Shown in pieces: positions 1 to 8,173 of a stretch of DNA of 45,412 nt. A program made the position numbers and the translations under genes. Within the stretch, counting starts at the first letter, position 1. Each line of letters begins with the position of its first letter. Origin of the DNA: Clostridium sp. (lineage in GTDB: Bacteria > Bacillota > Clostridia > Clostridiales > Clostridiaceae); contig JAQUXS010000012.1 in NCBI GenBank assembly GCA_028692255.1, positions 1-45,412 on the forward strand. Reading direction: 5' to 3'. The notes beneath the pieces were generated by a model. That model was not told the origin of the DNA. It saw only the letters and a list, made by a program, of their open reading frames with translations, and searched no databases.

Positions 1-4
1 AGGA

Positions 5-123
5 ATATCCAGTGGTAATGGCTTAGAGGTTACACCCGTTCCCATTCCGAACACGAAGGTTAAGCTCTAACGCGCCTGAGGTACTGCAGGGGAAGCCCTG
101 TGGGAGAAAAGGTCGCTGCTGGT
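5..123 (+). rRNA. rrf: 5S ribosomal RNA
   Basis: The sequence carries the bacterial 5S core: CCATTCCGAACACGAAGG near 42-59 and the GGAAGCCCTGTGGGAGA segment near 91-107. CCAG at 9-12 pairs with CTGG at 119-122 to close helix I. The ends are estimated from that helix. It is the last rRNA of an rrn operon whose 16S and 23S genes would lie before the window, and tRNA genes follow within 15 bases. Confidence 0.93.
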
Positions 124-133
124 TTATAAATAT

Positions 134-210
134 GGATCTTTAGCTCAGTTGGTTAGAGCAACCGGCTCATAACCGGTCGGTCTGGGGTTCGAGTCCCTGA
201 AGGTCCACCA
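134..210 (+). tRNA. tRNA with CAU anticodon (elongator Met or Ile2)
   Basis: A full cloverleaf with encoded CCA. The acceptor GGATCTT pairs with AAGGTCC. The anticodon stem CCGG/CCGG encloses loop CTCATAA, giving CAU. The first acceptor pair is G-C, so this is not the initiator tRNA, which has a mismatch there. CAU is shared by elongator Met and by tRNA-Ile2 (lysidine-modified). The GGAxCTTTAGCTC start resembles Gram-positive Ile2 genes as I recall them, but the sequence alone does not settle it. Confidence 0.9.
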
Positions 211-213
211 TAT

Positions 214-289
214 GGGGGTATAGCTCAGCTGGGAGAGCACCTGCCTTGCACGCAGGGGGTCAAGAGTTCGAATCTCTTTATCTCCACCA
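214..289 (+). tRNA. tRNA-Ala (UGC)
   Basis: Acceptor GGGGGTA pairs with TATCTCC (two G-U pairs). Anticodon stem CCTGC/GCAGG encloses loop CTTGCAC, anticodon TGC. The CCA is encoded. It lies 3 bases after the CAU tRNA and is presumably cotranscribed with the rRNA operon. Confidence 0.95.
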
Positions 290-294
290 AATGT

Positions 295-326
295 AAACAC
301 AACTTGTATAAGTTGTGTTTTTTTTA
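295..326 (+). terminator. Intrinsic terminator of the rrn/tRNA operon
   Basis: A perfect 11-bp inverted repeat (295-305 with 310-320, 4-base loop) runs into T8 at 318-325. The U-tract overlaps the TAA stop codon of the convergent mgtC gene at 324-326. Confidence 0.9.
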
Positions 327-992
327 TATTTGAATACTTTTTACAAAGGAGTTATTCTGAAGTATATTAATTAAATCAATTGTATTATAATGAAGAGGTA
401 GCTTTATTTTAAGTTGTAAAGATATATGTTTTAAATCATAATTATTAGAGGATGCTTTTAGGCTTATTACTATAATATCTTCTTTTTTTAAACAATTTTT
501 AATATAATCTATAGCTTTTGGATCATTTATAATTTCAACGGTTAAATTTTTGTTATTAGGTGATGCAAGCCAATTAAATTTACTGTGAAATATCGTTTGA
601 GCAGCTACTATAATAAATGCAGAAATTAATCCTATAAAATATAAACCAGCACCAATGCACATACCAACTCCAGCAGTAGCCCATATTCCAGCGGCTGTTG
701 TAAGGCCTTTAACAGTTTGTTTATGCATTACTATCATTCCAGCACCTAAAAATCCAATGCCACTTACAATTTGAGCTGCAATACGGGAGGGATCGATACT
801 TATGTTTTGTATATTTATTTCATCATTAAAACCATATTTTGATACAATCATTATAAGAGAAGCTCCTAGAGCTACAATAAAATGTGTCCTTATTCCAGCC
901 TCTTTCATTCTACTTTCTCTTTCATAACCGATAAGTATTCCACATAAACCAGCAACTAGCAGCCTTAATATATAATCAATATTAGAATTCAT
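324..992 (-). CDS. mgtC: MgtC/SapB family membrane protein
   Basis: A 222-residue MgtC/SapB protein. The N-terminal half has about five membrane segments with the family motifs GIRTH (residues 33-37), SGIGFLGAG and VKGLTTAAGIW. The last ~80 residues form a soluble C-terminal domain, as in longer MgtC proteins. MgtC-type proteins are linked to growth at low magnesium and to modulation of ATP synthase; a role as a Mg2+ transporter is not established. ATG start preceded by GAGGTGG. It is a single-gene unit, divergent from the HD-domain gene and convergent with the rrn terminator. Confidence 0.88.
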   Translation of the reverse strand: MNSNIDYILRLLVAGLCGILIGYERESRMKEAGIRTHFIVALGASLIMIVSKYGFNDEINIQNISIDPSRIAAQIVSGIGFLGAGMIVMHKQTVKGLTTAAGIWATAGVGMCIGAGLYFIGLISAFIIVAAQTIFHSKFNWLASPNNKNLTVEIINDPKAIDYIKNCLKKEDIIVISLKASSNNYDLKHISLQLKIKLPLHYNTIDLINILQNNSFVKSIQI

Positions 993-1134
993 ATTACCAC
1001 CTCAAAAATTTATAATATCACTTTTACCATTTATTTTAAAAGTATTTATTAATATAATGGTTTATAATATTTATATGATATTAAAAATATAACTAATAAT
1101 AATTAAAATTTTATAAGGAGTGAATTTATTAATA

Positions 1135-1629
1135 GTGCTTTATAGATTAAAACAATTTATATGGGGAGTAACTTCAAAAATAACAAGTGAAGATATAAAA
1201 TATGTAAAAGAAAATTTAAATGAAAATGAAATTAAATTGTTTAGTAGATTGGCAAAATCGGAACAAAAACACTGTATAAGAGTTTCAAAAGATATCACTA
1301 ATATTTGTGTAAATAAAAGAAATATAAATAAAAATAGATTAGTTAAAGTGGGATTGTTACATGATATTGGCAAAGTAGAAAGAAGAGTAAATGTTTTTAG
1401 TAAATCAGTTATTGTAATTTTAAATAAAGTTACAGGGGGAAAATTAAGAAAACTTAAGAATATAAAAAGTGTTAATATTTATTACAATCATGGAGTAATA
1501 GGAGCAAATATTTTAAAAAAATATGGATATGATAAAAGGTTTTTATATTTAATTGAAAATCATCATAACGATAATATAAAAGATGATGTAGAATTAAATA
1601 TAATAAAGACATGTGATAGCAAAAACTAG
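1135..1629 (+). CDS. HD-domain (HDIG) protein
   Basis: A small protein of about 164 residues with the metal-binding HD signature LLHDIGK and later histidines in YYNHGVIGA and IENHHND, consistent with an HD-superfamily phosphohydrolase fold. The substrate is unknown. The open frame extends to a GTG at 1120, but that codon overlaps the AAGGAG site at 1115-1120, so GTG 1135 is the more likely start (spacing about 14). niaR follows 21 bases downstream and is probably cotranscribed. Small soluble HDIG proteins like this are common in clostridia; nothing here shows a link to NAD metabolism beyond adjacency. Confidence 0.75.
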   Translation: MLYRLKQFIWGVTSKITSEDIKYVKENLNENEIKLFSRLAKSEQKHCIRVSKDITNICVNKRNINKNRLVKVGLLHDIGKVERRVNVFSKSVIVILNKVTGGKLRKLKNIKSVNIYYNHGVIGANILKKYGYDKRFLYLIENHHNDNIKDDVELNIIKTCDSKN

Positions 1630-1650
1630 ACGAGTAATGGTGGTGATATT

Positions 1651-2166
1651 GTGAATTCAGAAGATAGGCGAGGCAGCATAGGAAAATTTCTTGAAAATGC
1701 TAAAAGCCCTATAAAAGGTGAGGAATTTTCTAAAAATCTTGGAGTTACAAGACAAGTTATTGTTAAAGATATAGCTATTTTACGAGCAAGTGGAATTAAT
1801 ATAATTGCAACTCCAAAAGGGTATATACTTTCAGACAAAACCCAAAATGGGATAAAAAGTGTTATAGCCGTAAATCACAGTGCAGAAGAAATACAAGATG
1901 AGTTGGAAACTATAGTTAAATTTGGTGGTATAATAGAAGACGTAATTATTGAACATAAATTGTATGGAGAGATAAGAGGAATTCTTATGATTAAAACAAT
2001 GTATGATGTTCAAAATTTCATGGAAAAACTTAAAAAGTATAAAAATGAGCCTCTTTCTATACTTACAGGAGGGGTACATCTTCATACTATTATTGCGGAT
2101 GATCAAGTTTCTTTAAACAATATACTTGCAGCATTAAAAGAAAAACAATATTTAATATCTGATTAA
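1651..2166 (+). CDS. niaR: NiaR-type niacin-responsive transcriptional repressor
   Basis: 171 residues: an N-terminal winged-helix HTH_11 domain (about 5-60, EEFSKNLGVTRQVIVKDIAI) followed by a 3H domain with conserved histidines at VNHS, EHKLYGE and GVHLHTI. This is the NiaR (YrxA/TM1602) architecture. Family members bind nicotinic acid through the 3H domain and repress NAD biosynthesis and niacin uptake genes. GTG start behind GGTGGTGAT. No obvious NAD gene lies in the window, so its targets are elsewhere. It sits between the HD gene and the UPF0182 gene, both on the same strand with short gaps. Confidence 0.88.
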   Translation: MNSEDRRGSIGKFLENAKSPIKGEEFSKNLGVTRQVIVKDIAILRASGINIIATPKGYILSDKTQNGIKSVIAVNHSAEEIQDELETIVKFGGIIEDVIIEHKLYGEIRGILMIKTMYDVQNFMEKLKKYKNEPLSILTGGVHLHTIIADDQVSLNNILAALKEKQYLISD

Positions 2167-2187
2167 TATATTAAGGAAGTGATAAAT

Positions 2188-4911
2188 TTGAAAAAGAGAA
2201 TAGCTTTAATTTCGAGTATTTTGATTTTAATTTTGGTAGTTAGTTTTGCAAAAAATATTGTAAATTTTATAATAAATGTAGAATGGTTTAAGGAAGTAGG
2301 ATATTTAAATATATATTTTATAAAGATCATGGCAGTTTTAAAATTAATGATACCTATATTTGCAATATGCTATTTAATAATATGGCTTTATTATAAGAGC
2401 ATTAAGAAAAGTATAAGAAGATATAACACAGCAGAGGAAGTAAATTTAAAAAAAGAAAAATTAAAAAGAAGAATTTTCATAATAGCTGATTTAGTAATTT
2501 CTTTTTTTATTTCATATTTTATATCCTCGGCTTATTGGTATAGAATACTTCAATTTACTAATGCATCTAGTTTTAATGTGAAAGATCCTATTTTTAATTT
2601 GGATGTTTCATTTTACGTTTTTAAATTGCCACTTATTGAACCAATATATGGACTTTTTATGTCATTAGTAGTAATGCTTGCATTTATAACGGTTATTTTA
2701 TATTTATTTCTTTATTTAAGAGATAGTATGAGGTATACAAATTTAAGAGGACTAAGTTCTTTTAAGTTTAAAGATTTTAAAAGCGGCATTACAAAGTTTG
2801 CAGGAAGACAGCTTGCAGTTCTTTTGGCAATGATGTTTCTTATGCTATCTTTTGGATATGTTATAAAAGCATGGAATTTAGTTTATAGTCCAACAGGGGT
2901 TACCTTTGGGGCAAGCTATACAGATGTTCATGTTTCACTTTTATTTTATAGGATACTTACAGTGGTTTGTATTGTATGTTCAATAGTAACCTTTGTAAGT
3001 GTTATAAAACTTAAAATAAAACCAATTGTAATATCTGTTTTAACTATAATAGTACTTGTTATATGCCAAGGGGCAGTTTCTACATTTGTACAAAATATAA
3101 TTGTAAAACCAAATGAAAAAGCATTAGAATCCCCATATATAAAATATAATATTGATTTTACAAGAAAAGCTTACAATTTAAATGATGTAAAGCAAGATAA
3201 TTATAATGTAAAAGATAGCCTCACTCAAAATGATGTTAGCGAAAACATGGATACAATAAATAATATAAAATTGAATTCCTTTAAGCAGTCAATGGAGTTT
3301 TACAATCAGACTCAGGTTTTTAGATATTATTATAATTTTAATGATGTTGATGTAGATAGATATAAACTTAATGGAAAGCTCACAGAAGTTTTTGTATCTC
3401 CAAGAGAAATAGAACAAAGTTCACTAACAGGTAATGCTAGTTCATGGCAGAATAAGCATCTTAGCTATACTCATGGATATGGACTTGTAATGAGTAAGGT
3501 TAATTCAATTACAAGTGAAGGACAGCCTGATTTTGTAATGAATAATATACCAGTTAGTAATGATACGGGTATTAATATTTCTAATCCAAGAATTTATTTT
3601 GGTGAAAATACAGATGACTATGCAATTGTAAACAATAAATCGGGAGAGTTTGATTATCCAAAAGGAGAATCTGATAAAAGCTATAATTACAAAGGCACAG
3701 CAGGAATTAAAGCGTCACTTTTTAATAGAGTACTGTTTGCAATAAACAAAGGAGAACTAAATTTTTTAGTTTCAAATTCAATAGATAATAACAGTAAAAT
3801 ATTAATCAATAGGAATATAGTGGATAGGGTTCAGAAAATAGCACCTTTTTTGCAGTATGATAAAGATCCATATGCAGTTGTTAATAATGGAAAAATATAT
3901 TGGATAATAGACGCTTATACAACTTCAGATAGATATCCTTTTTCAGAACCAGATAATAATATAAACTATATAAGAAATTCAGTTAAAGTTGTTGTGGATG
4001 CATACAATGGTAATGTTACTTTTTATCAGATGGATAAAAATGACCCAATTGCAAATAGTTATAATAAAATATTTAAGGGTATCTTTAAAGATGCAAGTAC
4101 TGCTCCAAAGGGCATAAGAGAACATTTTAGATATCCAGAAGACATTTTTAATACTCAATGTGATATGCTTCAAAAGTATCATGTAACAGATCCAGCTATA
4201 TTTTATAACAGTGAGGATTTATGGACAATTGCCCAGAATCAAAAGCAAGTTGACGGAGATAAAAGTACAAATGCTTCTTCTTATGTTGTAATGAAGCTTC
4301 CAAATAATTCTAATGAGGAAACTGTTTTACTTGAATATTTTAATATGAAGAGTAAAGATAACATGGTATCAATATTTGGTGCACGAATGGATGGTGAGAA
4401 TTACGGAAAGCTTGTATTATACAGGCTTCCATCAGATAAGACAATATATAGCCCATATTTGTTCAAGCAAAAAATTCATCAGGATCCAACAATATCTAAG
4501 GAAATGTCACTTTGGAATACGCAAGGTTCACAGGTACAGTTTGGAGATACATCCATTGTTCCTATAAATAATGCCCTTTTATATATTGAGCCAGTTTATA
4601 TAAGAGCACAAGGGCAGAATAGTATACCTGAGGTTAAGAAAGTTATAGTTTCTACAGGGAGTAAAATGGTAATGGCAGATAACATGCCTGATGCATTAAA
4701 TAAGATGTTTAATGATGATAATACAGATAATAATACTACATCATCCAATGACGAGGTAAATAATAAAGATTCAAAAGCAAATAACGATACTATAAAACAG
4801 GCACAAGATTTATATAATAAAGCTGTTGATTCACAAAAAAACGGTGACTGGGCAGCTTATGGACAATATATAAAACAGCTTGGCGACACGTTAAGTAAAT
4901 TGCAAAAATAA
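2188..4911 (+). CDS. UPF0182 family large membrane protein
   Basis: About 907 residues. The first ~320 carry roughly seven hydrophobic segments; a long, mostly hydrophilic domain follows, presumably outside the membrane. Near the C-terminus is an Asn/Asp-rich linker (about 850-875) and then an amphipathic helix pair (ALYNKAVDSQ-like). This is the UPF0182 layout (COG1615), function unknown. The frame reaches back to GTG 2179, but AAGGA at 2173-2177 is too close to it; TTG 2188, 10 bases downstream, is the better start. It follows niaR by 21 bases and ends at a clear terminator, so HD-niaR-UPF0182 may be one transcript. Confidence 0.85.
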   Translation: MKKRIALISSILILILVVSFAKNIVNFIINVEWFKEVGYLNIYFIKIMAVLKLMIPIFAICYLIIWLYYKSIKKSIRRYNTAEEVNLKKEKLKRRIFIIADLVISFFISYFISSAYWYRILQFTNASSFNVKDPIFNLDVSFYVFKLPLIEPIYGLFMSLVVMLAFITVILYLFLYLRDSMRYTNLRGLSSFKFKDFKSGITKFAGRQLAVLLAMMFLMLSFGYVIKAWNLVYSPTGVTFGASYTDVHVSLLFYRILTVVCIVCSIVTFVSVIKLKIKPIVISVLTIIVLVICQGAVSTFVQNIIVKPNEKALESPYIKYNIDFTRKAYNLNDVKQDNYNVKDSLTQNDVSENMDTINNIKLNSFKQSMEFYNQTQVFRYYYNFNDVDVDRYKLNGKLTEVFVSPREIEQSSLTGNASSWQNKHLSYTHGYGLVMSKVNSITSEGQPDFVMNNIPVSNDTGINISNPRIYFGENTDDYAIVNNKSGEFDYPKGESDKSYNYKGTAGIKASLFNRVLFAINKGELNFLVSNSIDNNSKILINRNIVDRVQKIAPFLQYDKDPYAVVNNGKIYWIIDAYTTSDRYPFSEPDNNINYIRNSVKVVVDAYNGNVTFYQMDKNDPIANSYNKIFKGIFKDASTAPKGIREHFRYPEDIFNTQCDMLQKYHVTDPAIFYNSEDLWTIAQNQKQVDGDKSTNASSYVVMKLPNNSNEETVLLEYFNMKSKDNMVSIFGARMDGENYGKLVLYRLPSDKTIYSPYLFKQKIHQDPTISKEMSLWNTQGSQVQFGDTSIVPINNALLYIEPVYIRAQGQNSIPEVKKVIVSTGSKMVMADNMPDALNKMFNDDNTDNNTTSSNDEVNNKDSKANNDTIKQAQDLYNKAVDSQKNGDWAAYGQYIKQLGDTLSKLQK

Positions 4912-4915
4912 TATT

Positions 4916-4952
4916 AAGCCAGTGCCTTATTAAAGAGTACTGGCTTTTTTCT
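4916..4952 (+). terminator. Intrinsic terminator after the UPF0182 gene
   Basis: AAGCCAGTgcc and gtACTGGCTT form a GC-containing stem followed by TTTTTTCTTT. It ends the HD-niaR-UPF0182 transcription unit. Confidence 0.85.
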
Positions 4953-5003
4953 TTAATGTGTTATAAAAAGGTGATAAAATAATTATGTGGTGTACTAAGT
5001 AAA

Positions 5004-5053
5004 GAGGGGAGGAATTACGCAAAGTTTACATTTGTTTTTGCGTAATATTTATT
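5004..5053 (+). promoter_or_regulatory. Shine-Dalgarno plus hairpin leader of the FAD-protein gene
   Basis: A strong purine-rich ribosome binding site (GAGGGGAGGA, 5004-5013) lies 40 bases before the ATG at 5054, too far for normal initiation, and no ATG, GTG or TTG in frame lies between. The gap is filled by a perfect 10-bp inverted repeat: ATTACGCAAA 5014-5023 with TTTGCGTAAT 5037-5046, 13-base loop. Folded, the hairpin leaves only 7 bases between it and the ATG. See the finding on hairpin-spaced start sites. Confidence 0.7.
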
Positions 5054-6358
5054 ATGTTGGATTATGATGTACTTATATTGGGCGGAGGAATAGTTGGCTG
5101 TAATATAGCTTATGAGTTATCTAAATTCAGTATAAATATAGCTCTTATTGAGAGGGAACATGAGATTGCAGATAATGTTTCTTATATTGATATTCCGTTA
5201 ATAGATAACGAATCTGCGGATATGGAATTTAAACGTAGATTAAATATGGAAAAGGTGGCTCAAAAGCTTAAAACAAGAATTTTTAAATGTAATTATGTGG
5301 AAATAAATCATAATAATAAAAATCTTATAAATTGTAGTGAGGGGTATTTAGATGAATTAAAAAATGCTCTTAAAAATATTAGTATAAATACTGCTGCATA
5401 TTATAAGAATTTTAATGTTATAAATATATATGATTTAGCTACAGGATATGGTGAAATAGCCTTTGACAATGGAGTTAACTTTAGACTGGATGAAACTGTT
5501 AAAAAAATAATAAAGGTAACTGATGGATATAAAATAATTACAAACAAGAATAAGTTTACATGTAGAATTGTTATAAATACAATGCCCGATAGAAAAATTA
5601 ATTTAAATTATAATAAAAATACTTACTATAGTTTGAAATATTTCTTAATAGATAAAAGCTATGGTTATGACCTTGAAAATGTAATTTCAATTAAATCAAA
5701 AAATGGAAACAAAACAGTCCTTGTACCAAATCCTGAGGGGGATATATATGCTTATGTATTTTTAAAAGAAGATTCAGATGAACTTAAGGAATTAAAGCTC
5801 ATTTTACATTCTTTAGATGACAAATATATAAAGGAAATGTATGATTTGCCCTATAACAATAAAGGTATAAGGGTTGATAGTAGTGAAATTAATAATGGTT
5901 ATATAAAAATAGTTGGTAAATATTATGGTAAGGCAAGCTGTATACCATCAGTTGCTAAAGATGTATCTAATATCATTGTAAAAAAGTATAATTATAAATT
6001 GAAAAAAGATTTTCACGATAAAAGAAGAGAATGCTATAGATTTAGATATATGTCAGATAAAGAAAGAAATAAAGTAATAAAAACAGATAATAAATATGGA
6101 AGAATTATATGTAGCTGTGCTGAGGTTACAGAGGGTGAAATAGTAGAATGTATAAGAAGGCCTCTTGGTGCAAGAACTATGGATGGTATAAAGAAACGGA
6201 CAGGTGCAATGTCCAGTAGCTGTGGAGGTTCAAGGTGTATGATGAAGATTGCAGCAATTCTTGCAAGAGAGACAAATAAAAGCATAACAGAGGTTATTAA
6301 ACATTCTACAAATTCTAACATTTTGGTAGGAAGAATAAAAGAATTTGATAAGGTGTGA
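5054..6358 (+). CDS. Divergent GlpA-like FAD oxidoreductase with BFD-type [2Fe-2S] tail
   Basis: 434 residues. The N-terminus is a dinucleotide fold (DVLILGGGIVGCNIAYELSK, G10-G15, with the acidic residue after the second strand in LIERE). The C-terminus is a BFD-like iron-sulfur domain with C353-x-C355 and C390-x4-C395. This is the plan of clostridial GlpA-like NAD(P)/FAD oxidoreductases. The segment after the first strand pair, normally a GTSKANS-type FAD/substrate loop, is replaced by unrelated sequence, and the protein is ~50 residues shorter than usual. It may be a repurposed electron-transfer protein or a decaying gene. The DUF1667 gene downstream overlaps its end. ATG start after a hairpin leader. 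Confidence 0.72.
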   Translation: MLDYDVLILGGGIVGCNIAYELSKFSINIALIEREHEIADNVSYIDIPLIDNESADMEFKRRLNMEKVAQKLKTRIFKCNYVEINHNNKNLINCSEGYLDELKNALKNISINTAAYYKNFNVINIYDLATGYGEIAFDNGVNFRLDETVKKIIKVTDGYKIITNKNKFTCRIVINTMPDRKINLNYNKNTYYSLKYFLIDKSYGYDLENVISIKSKNGNKTVLVPNPEGDIYAYVFLKEDSDELKELKLILHSLDDKYIKEMYDLPYNNKGIRVDSSEINNGYIKIVGKYYGKASCIPSVAKDVSNIIVKKYNYKLKKDFHDKRRECYRFRYMSDKERNKVIKTDNKYGRIICSCAEVTEGEIVECIRRPLGARTMDGIKKRTGAMSSSCGGSRCMMKIAAILARETNKSITEVIKHSTNSNILVGRIKEFDKV

Positions 6359-6612
6359 AGAGGTCTATGAAAGAAAAAAATATTTTACATGATAAGGGAA
6401 TACTTACAACTTTAGTAAGAGTTAAAGGGTCAAAAGACAATGTTGTTTCTGTTAAAAGTTCAAAGCCAATAGAGAGAAGTTTATTTGTAGAATGTTCAAA
6501 GGCATTAAGCAGAATATATGTTGGAGTTCCAATTATGTGTGGGGATTTAGTTTGCAAAAACATACTTAATACAGGTGTGGATATAATTGCAACTAAAGAT
6601 ATAGTAGAATGA
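6355..6612 (+). CDS. Short DUF1667 protein
   Basis: About 85 residues matching the C-terminal part of DUF1667 (LTTLVRVKG, VVSVKSSKPIERSLFVEC, GDLVCKNILNTGVDIIATKDI). Family members I know start with a Cys cluster of C-x2-C-P-x-G-C type, giving ~115 residues; that part is absent. DUF1667 genes usually end operons of a GlpA-like protein plus an NADH-type flavoprotein. Here the middle gene is missing, and this gene overlaps the end of the GlpA-like gene. The GTG at 6355 overlaps the preceding stop; ATG 6367, behind AAGGTG, is an equally good start. Confidence 0.72.
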   Translation: MKRSMKEKNILHDKGILTTLVRVKGSKDNVVSVKSSKPIERSLFVECSKALSRIYVGVPIMCGDLVCKNILNTGVDIIATKDIVE

Positions 6613-6692
6613 AATTGAAAAAATATATTACTAAATTGTGAAATATAATCATAAAATAAACGTATATATTGATAATTTAATAATTTTAAATG

Positions 6693-6727
6693 CGAAAAAA
6701 TATTTTTTTTACAAAAATATTTTTTCG
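6693..6727. terminator. A/T-rich perfect inverted repeat upstream of the serine T-box promoter
   Basis: CGAAAAAATATTTTT (6693-6707) and AAAAATATTTTTTCG (6713-6727) form a perfect 15-bp stem with loop TTTAC. It may end the FAD/DUF1667 transcript, although the stem is almost all A-T and no separate U-tract follows. It ends two bases before the -35 box at 6730, so an operator role is also possible. The ~80 bases between 6613 and 6692 show nothing else. Confidence 0.5.
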
Positions 6728-6729
6728 TG

Positions 6730-6758
6730 TTGACTTATAAATTAATTGCGAATACAAT
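6730..6758 (+). promoter_or_regulatory. Sigma-A promoter of the serine T-box operon
   Basis: TTGACT (6730-6735), a 17-base spacer, then TACAAT (6753-6758). Transcription would start near 6765, just before the T-box leader. Confidence 0.8.
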
Positions 6759-6769
6759 ATAATTAATTT

Positions 6770-6996
6770 ACAGAAACCTATGAAGAGAATAGTATCATAA
6801 TGATGTTTTAAGAGAGTCAGTGGTTGGTGAAAACTGATAGATGGCATTATGAGAATCCACCTCCGAGGGATTGCGATGAGCAATACGGTATTAATAGCCG
6901 TTATTTTTAATTAAGTTGGATCGTATACGATCAATTAGGGTGGCAACGCGGAGCCTTTCGTCCCTTCACAGGGGGACGGAAGGCTCTTTTTATTTT
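6770..6996 (+). ncRNA. T-box riboswitch, serine-specific (UCC specifier)
   Basis: The T-box sequence AGGGTGGCAACGCGG is at 6937-6951 and a terminator follows. Stem I shows the AGTA element (6791-6794), TCATAATG paired with CATTATGA (6795-6802 with 6845-6852), and the AGAGAG...GGTTGGTGAAA distal region (6811-6832). GAA at 6853-6855 precedes the specifier TCC (6856-6858), a serine codon, followed by A. The bulge TGGC (6941-6944) pairs with GCCA, which needs discriminator G73, as in tRNA-Ser. Uncharged tRNA-Ser should stabilise the antiterminator and switch on the serC-like/serA/DUF1015 operon. Confidence 0.93.
6951..6996 (+). terminator. T-box leader terminator
   Basis: GAGCCTTTCGTCCC pairs with GGGGACGGAAGGCTC, followed by TTTTTATTTT. 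It competes with the antiterminator that includes the T-box sequence at 6937-6951. Confidence 0.9.
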
Positions 6997-7085
6997 CCGG
7001 GAAATAAAAAGACACCATTTGTAAATTTCAATAAGCTTGCAGGAAGACATAAAAAATAAAATGAAAAAATTGGAGGCATTTATAT

Positions 7086-8159
7086 ATGCATAAAAAATTA
7101 TTTATACCAGGTCCTGTTGAAGTAAGTGAAGATATATTACAAAAGATGGCAACGCCTATGATTGGGCATAGAAGCAAGGAAGCATCTAATCTTCAAAGGG
7201 GAATAAGTGAAAAACTAAGAAAAGTTTTTAAAACTAAAGAAGAAATACTTCTTTCAACGAGTTCTGGTAGTGGACTTATGGAAGGAGCAATAAGATGTTG
7301 TACAAAGAAAAGAGCGGCAGTATTTGCTATAGGAGCTTTTGGTAAAAGATGGTATGAAATGGCTTTAAGCAATAATGTACCAGCTCATCTTTATGAAAAA
7401 GAATTTGGTGAAATAACAACGCCAGAGGAAGTTGATAAAGTCCTTGCAACTGGGAAATATGACCTAATAACTATAACTCATAATGAAACTTCAACTGGAG
7501 TAATGAATCCAGTTAAGGAGATTTCAAAGGTTATAAAGAAATACAAAGATGTAGTTTGGTGTCTTGATACCGTAAGTTCTATGGGGGGAACGGATATACC
7601 TGTAGATGAACTTGGAGTTGATGTATGTATAACTTCTTCTCAAAAAGCAATAGGACTTCCTCCAGGACTTGCAATTTGTTCTTTTTCAAAGAAGGCAGTA
7701 GAAAGAGCAAAAACAGTAGAGCATAGAGGATATTATTTAGACCTGCTTAATCTTTATGAATTTATACAAAAAAAAGATTATCAGTATCCATCAACACCAT
7801 CTCTTTCACATATGTTTGCACTTGATTTAGCACTTGATAAAATGCTTGAAGAAGGTATGGATAACAGATATAAAAGACATATTGAGATGGCTGAATATGT
7901 TAGAAATTGGGCTCGTAAATATTTTGATATTTTTGGTGATAAAGACCATCTTTCAAATACTGTGACAGCTATAAAAAATACAAGGGGAATAAACGTTGCA
8001 CAGCTTAATAAAGAGCTAGGAGAAAGAGGATTTCAAATATCAAATGGATATGGAAAATTAAAGGAAAAAACTTTTAGAATAGCTCATATGGCAGAATTCA
8101 CACTAGATGATATAAAGGAACTAATTGATAATATTAACGATATTCTTGATTTAAAATAA
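7086..8159 (+). CDS. serC: Class V PLP aminotransferase, probable phosphoserine aminotransferase
   Basis: 357 residues, class V aminotransferase (alanine-glyoxylate/serine-pyruvate type). The PGPVEVSEDIL start, STSSGSGLMEGAIR cofactor loop, CLDTVSSMGG and the PLP lysine in TSSQKAIGLPPG (K187) are all present. In this operon, ahead of serA and under a serine T-box, the likely role is 3-phosphohydroxypyruvate to phosphoserine with glutamate as donor. The sequence is not the classical proteobacterial SerC but the type often paired with serA in clostridia. Glyoxylate or pyruvate transamination cannot be excluded. GGAGG lies 8 bases before the ATG. serA begins 14 bases after its stop. Confidence 0.85.
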   Translation: MHKKLFIPGPVEVSEDILQKMATPMIGHRSKEASNLQRGISEKLRKVFKTKEEILLSTSSGSGLMEGAIRCCTKKRAAVFAIGAFGKRWYEMALSNNVPAHLYEKEFGEITTPEEVDKVLATGKYDLITITHNETSTGVMNPVKEISKVIKKYKDVVWCLDTVSSMGGTDIPVDELGVDVCITSSQKAIGLPPGLAICSFSKKAVERAKTVEHRGYYLDLLNLYEFIQKKDYQYPSTPSLSHMFALDLALDKMLEEGMDNRYKRHIEMAEYVRNWARKYFDIFGDKDHLSNTVTAIKNTRGINVAQLNKELGERGFQISNGYGKLKEKTFRIAHMAEFTLDDIKELIDNINDILDLK

Positions 8160-8173
8160 GGGGGGCTTATTTT

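Noticed and set aside
134..210. Initiator tRNA-fMet
   Set aside because: The first acceptor pair is G-C, and the anticodon stem lacks the three G-C pairs typical of initiators.
1120..1134. Start of the HD protein at GTG 1120
   Set aside because: That codon lies inside the AAGGAG site; GTG 1135 has a workable distance.
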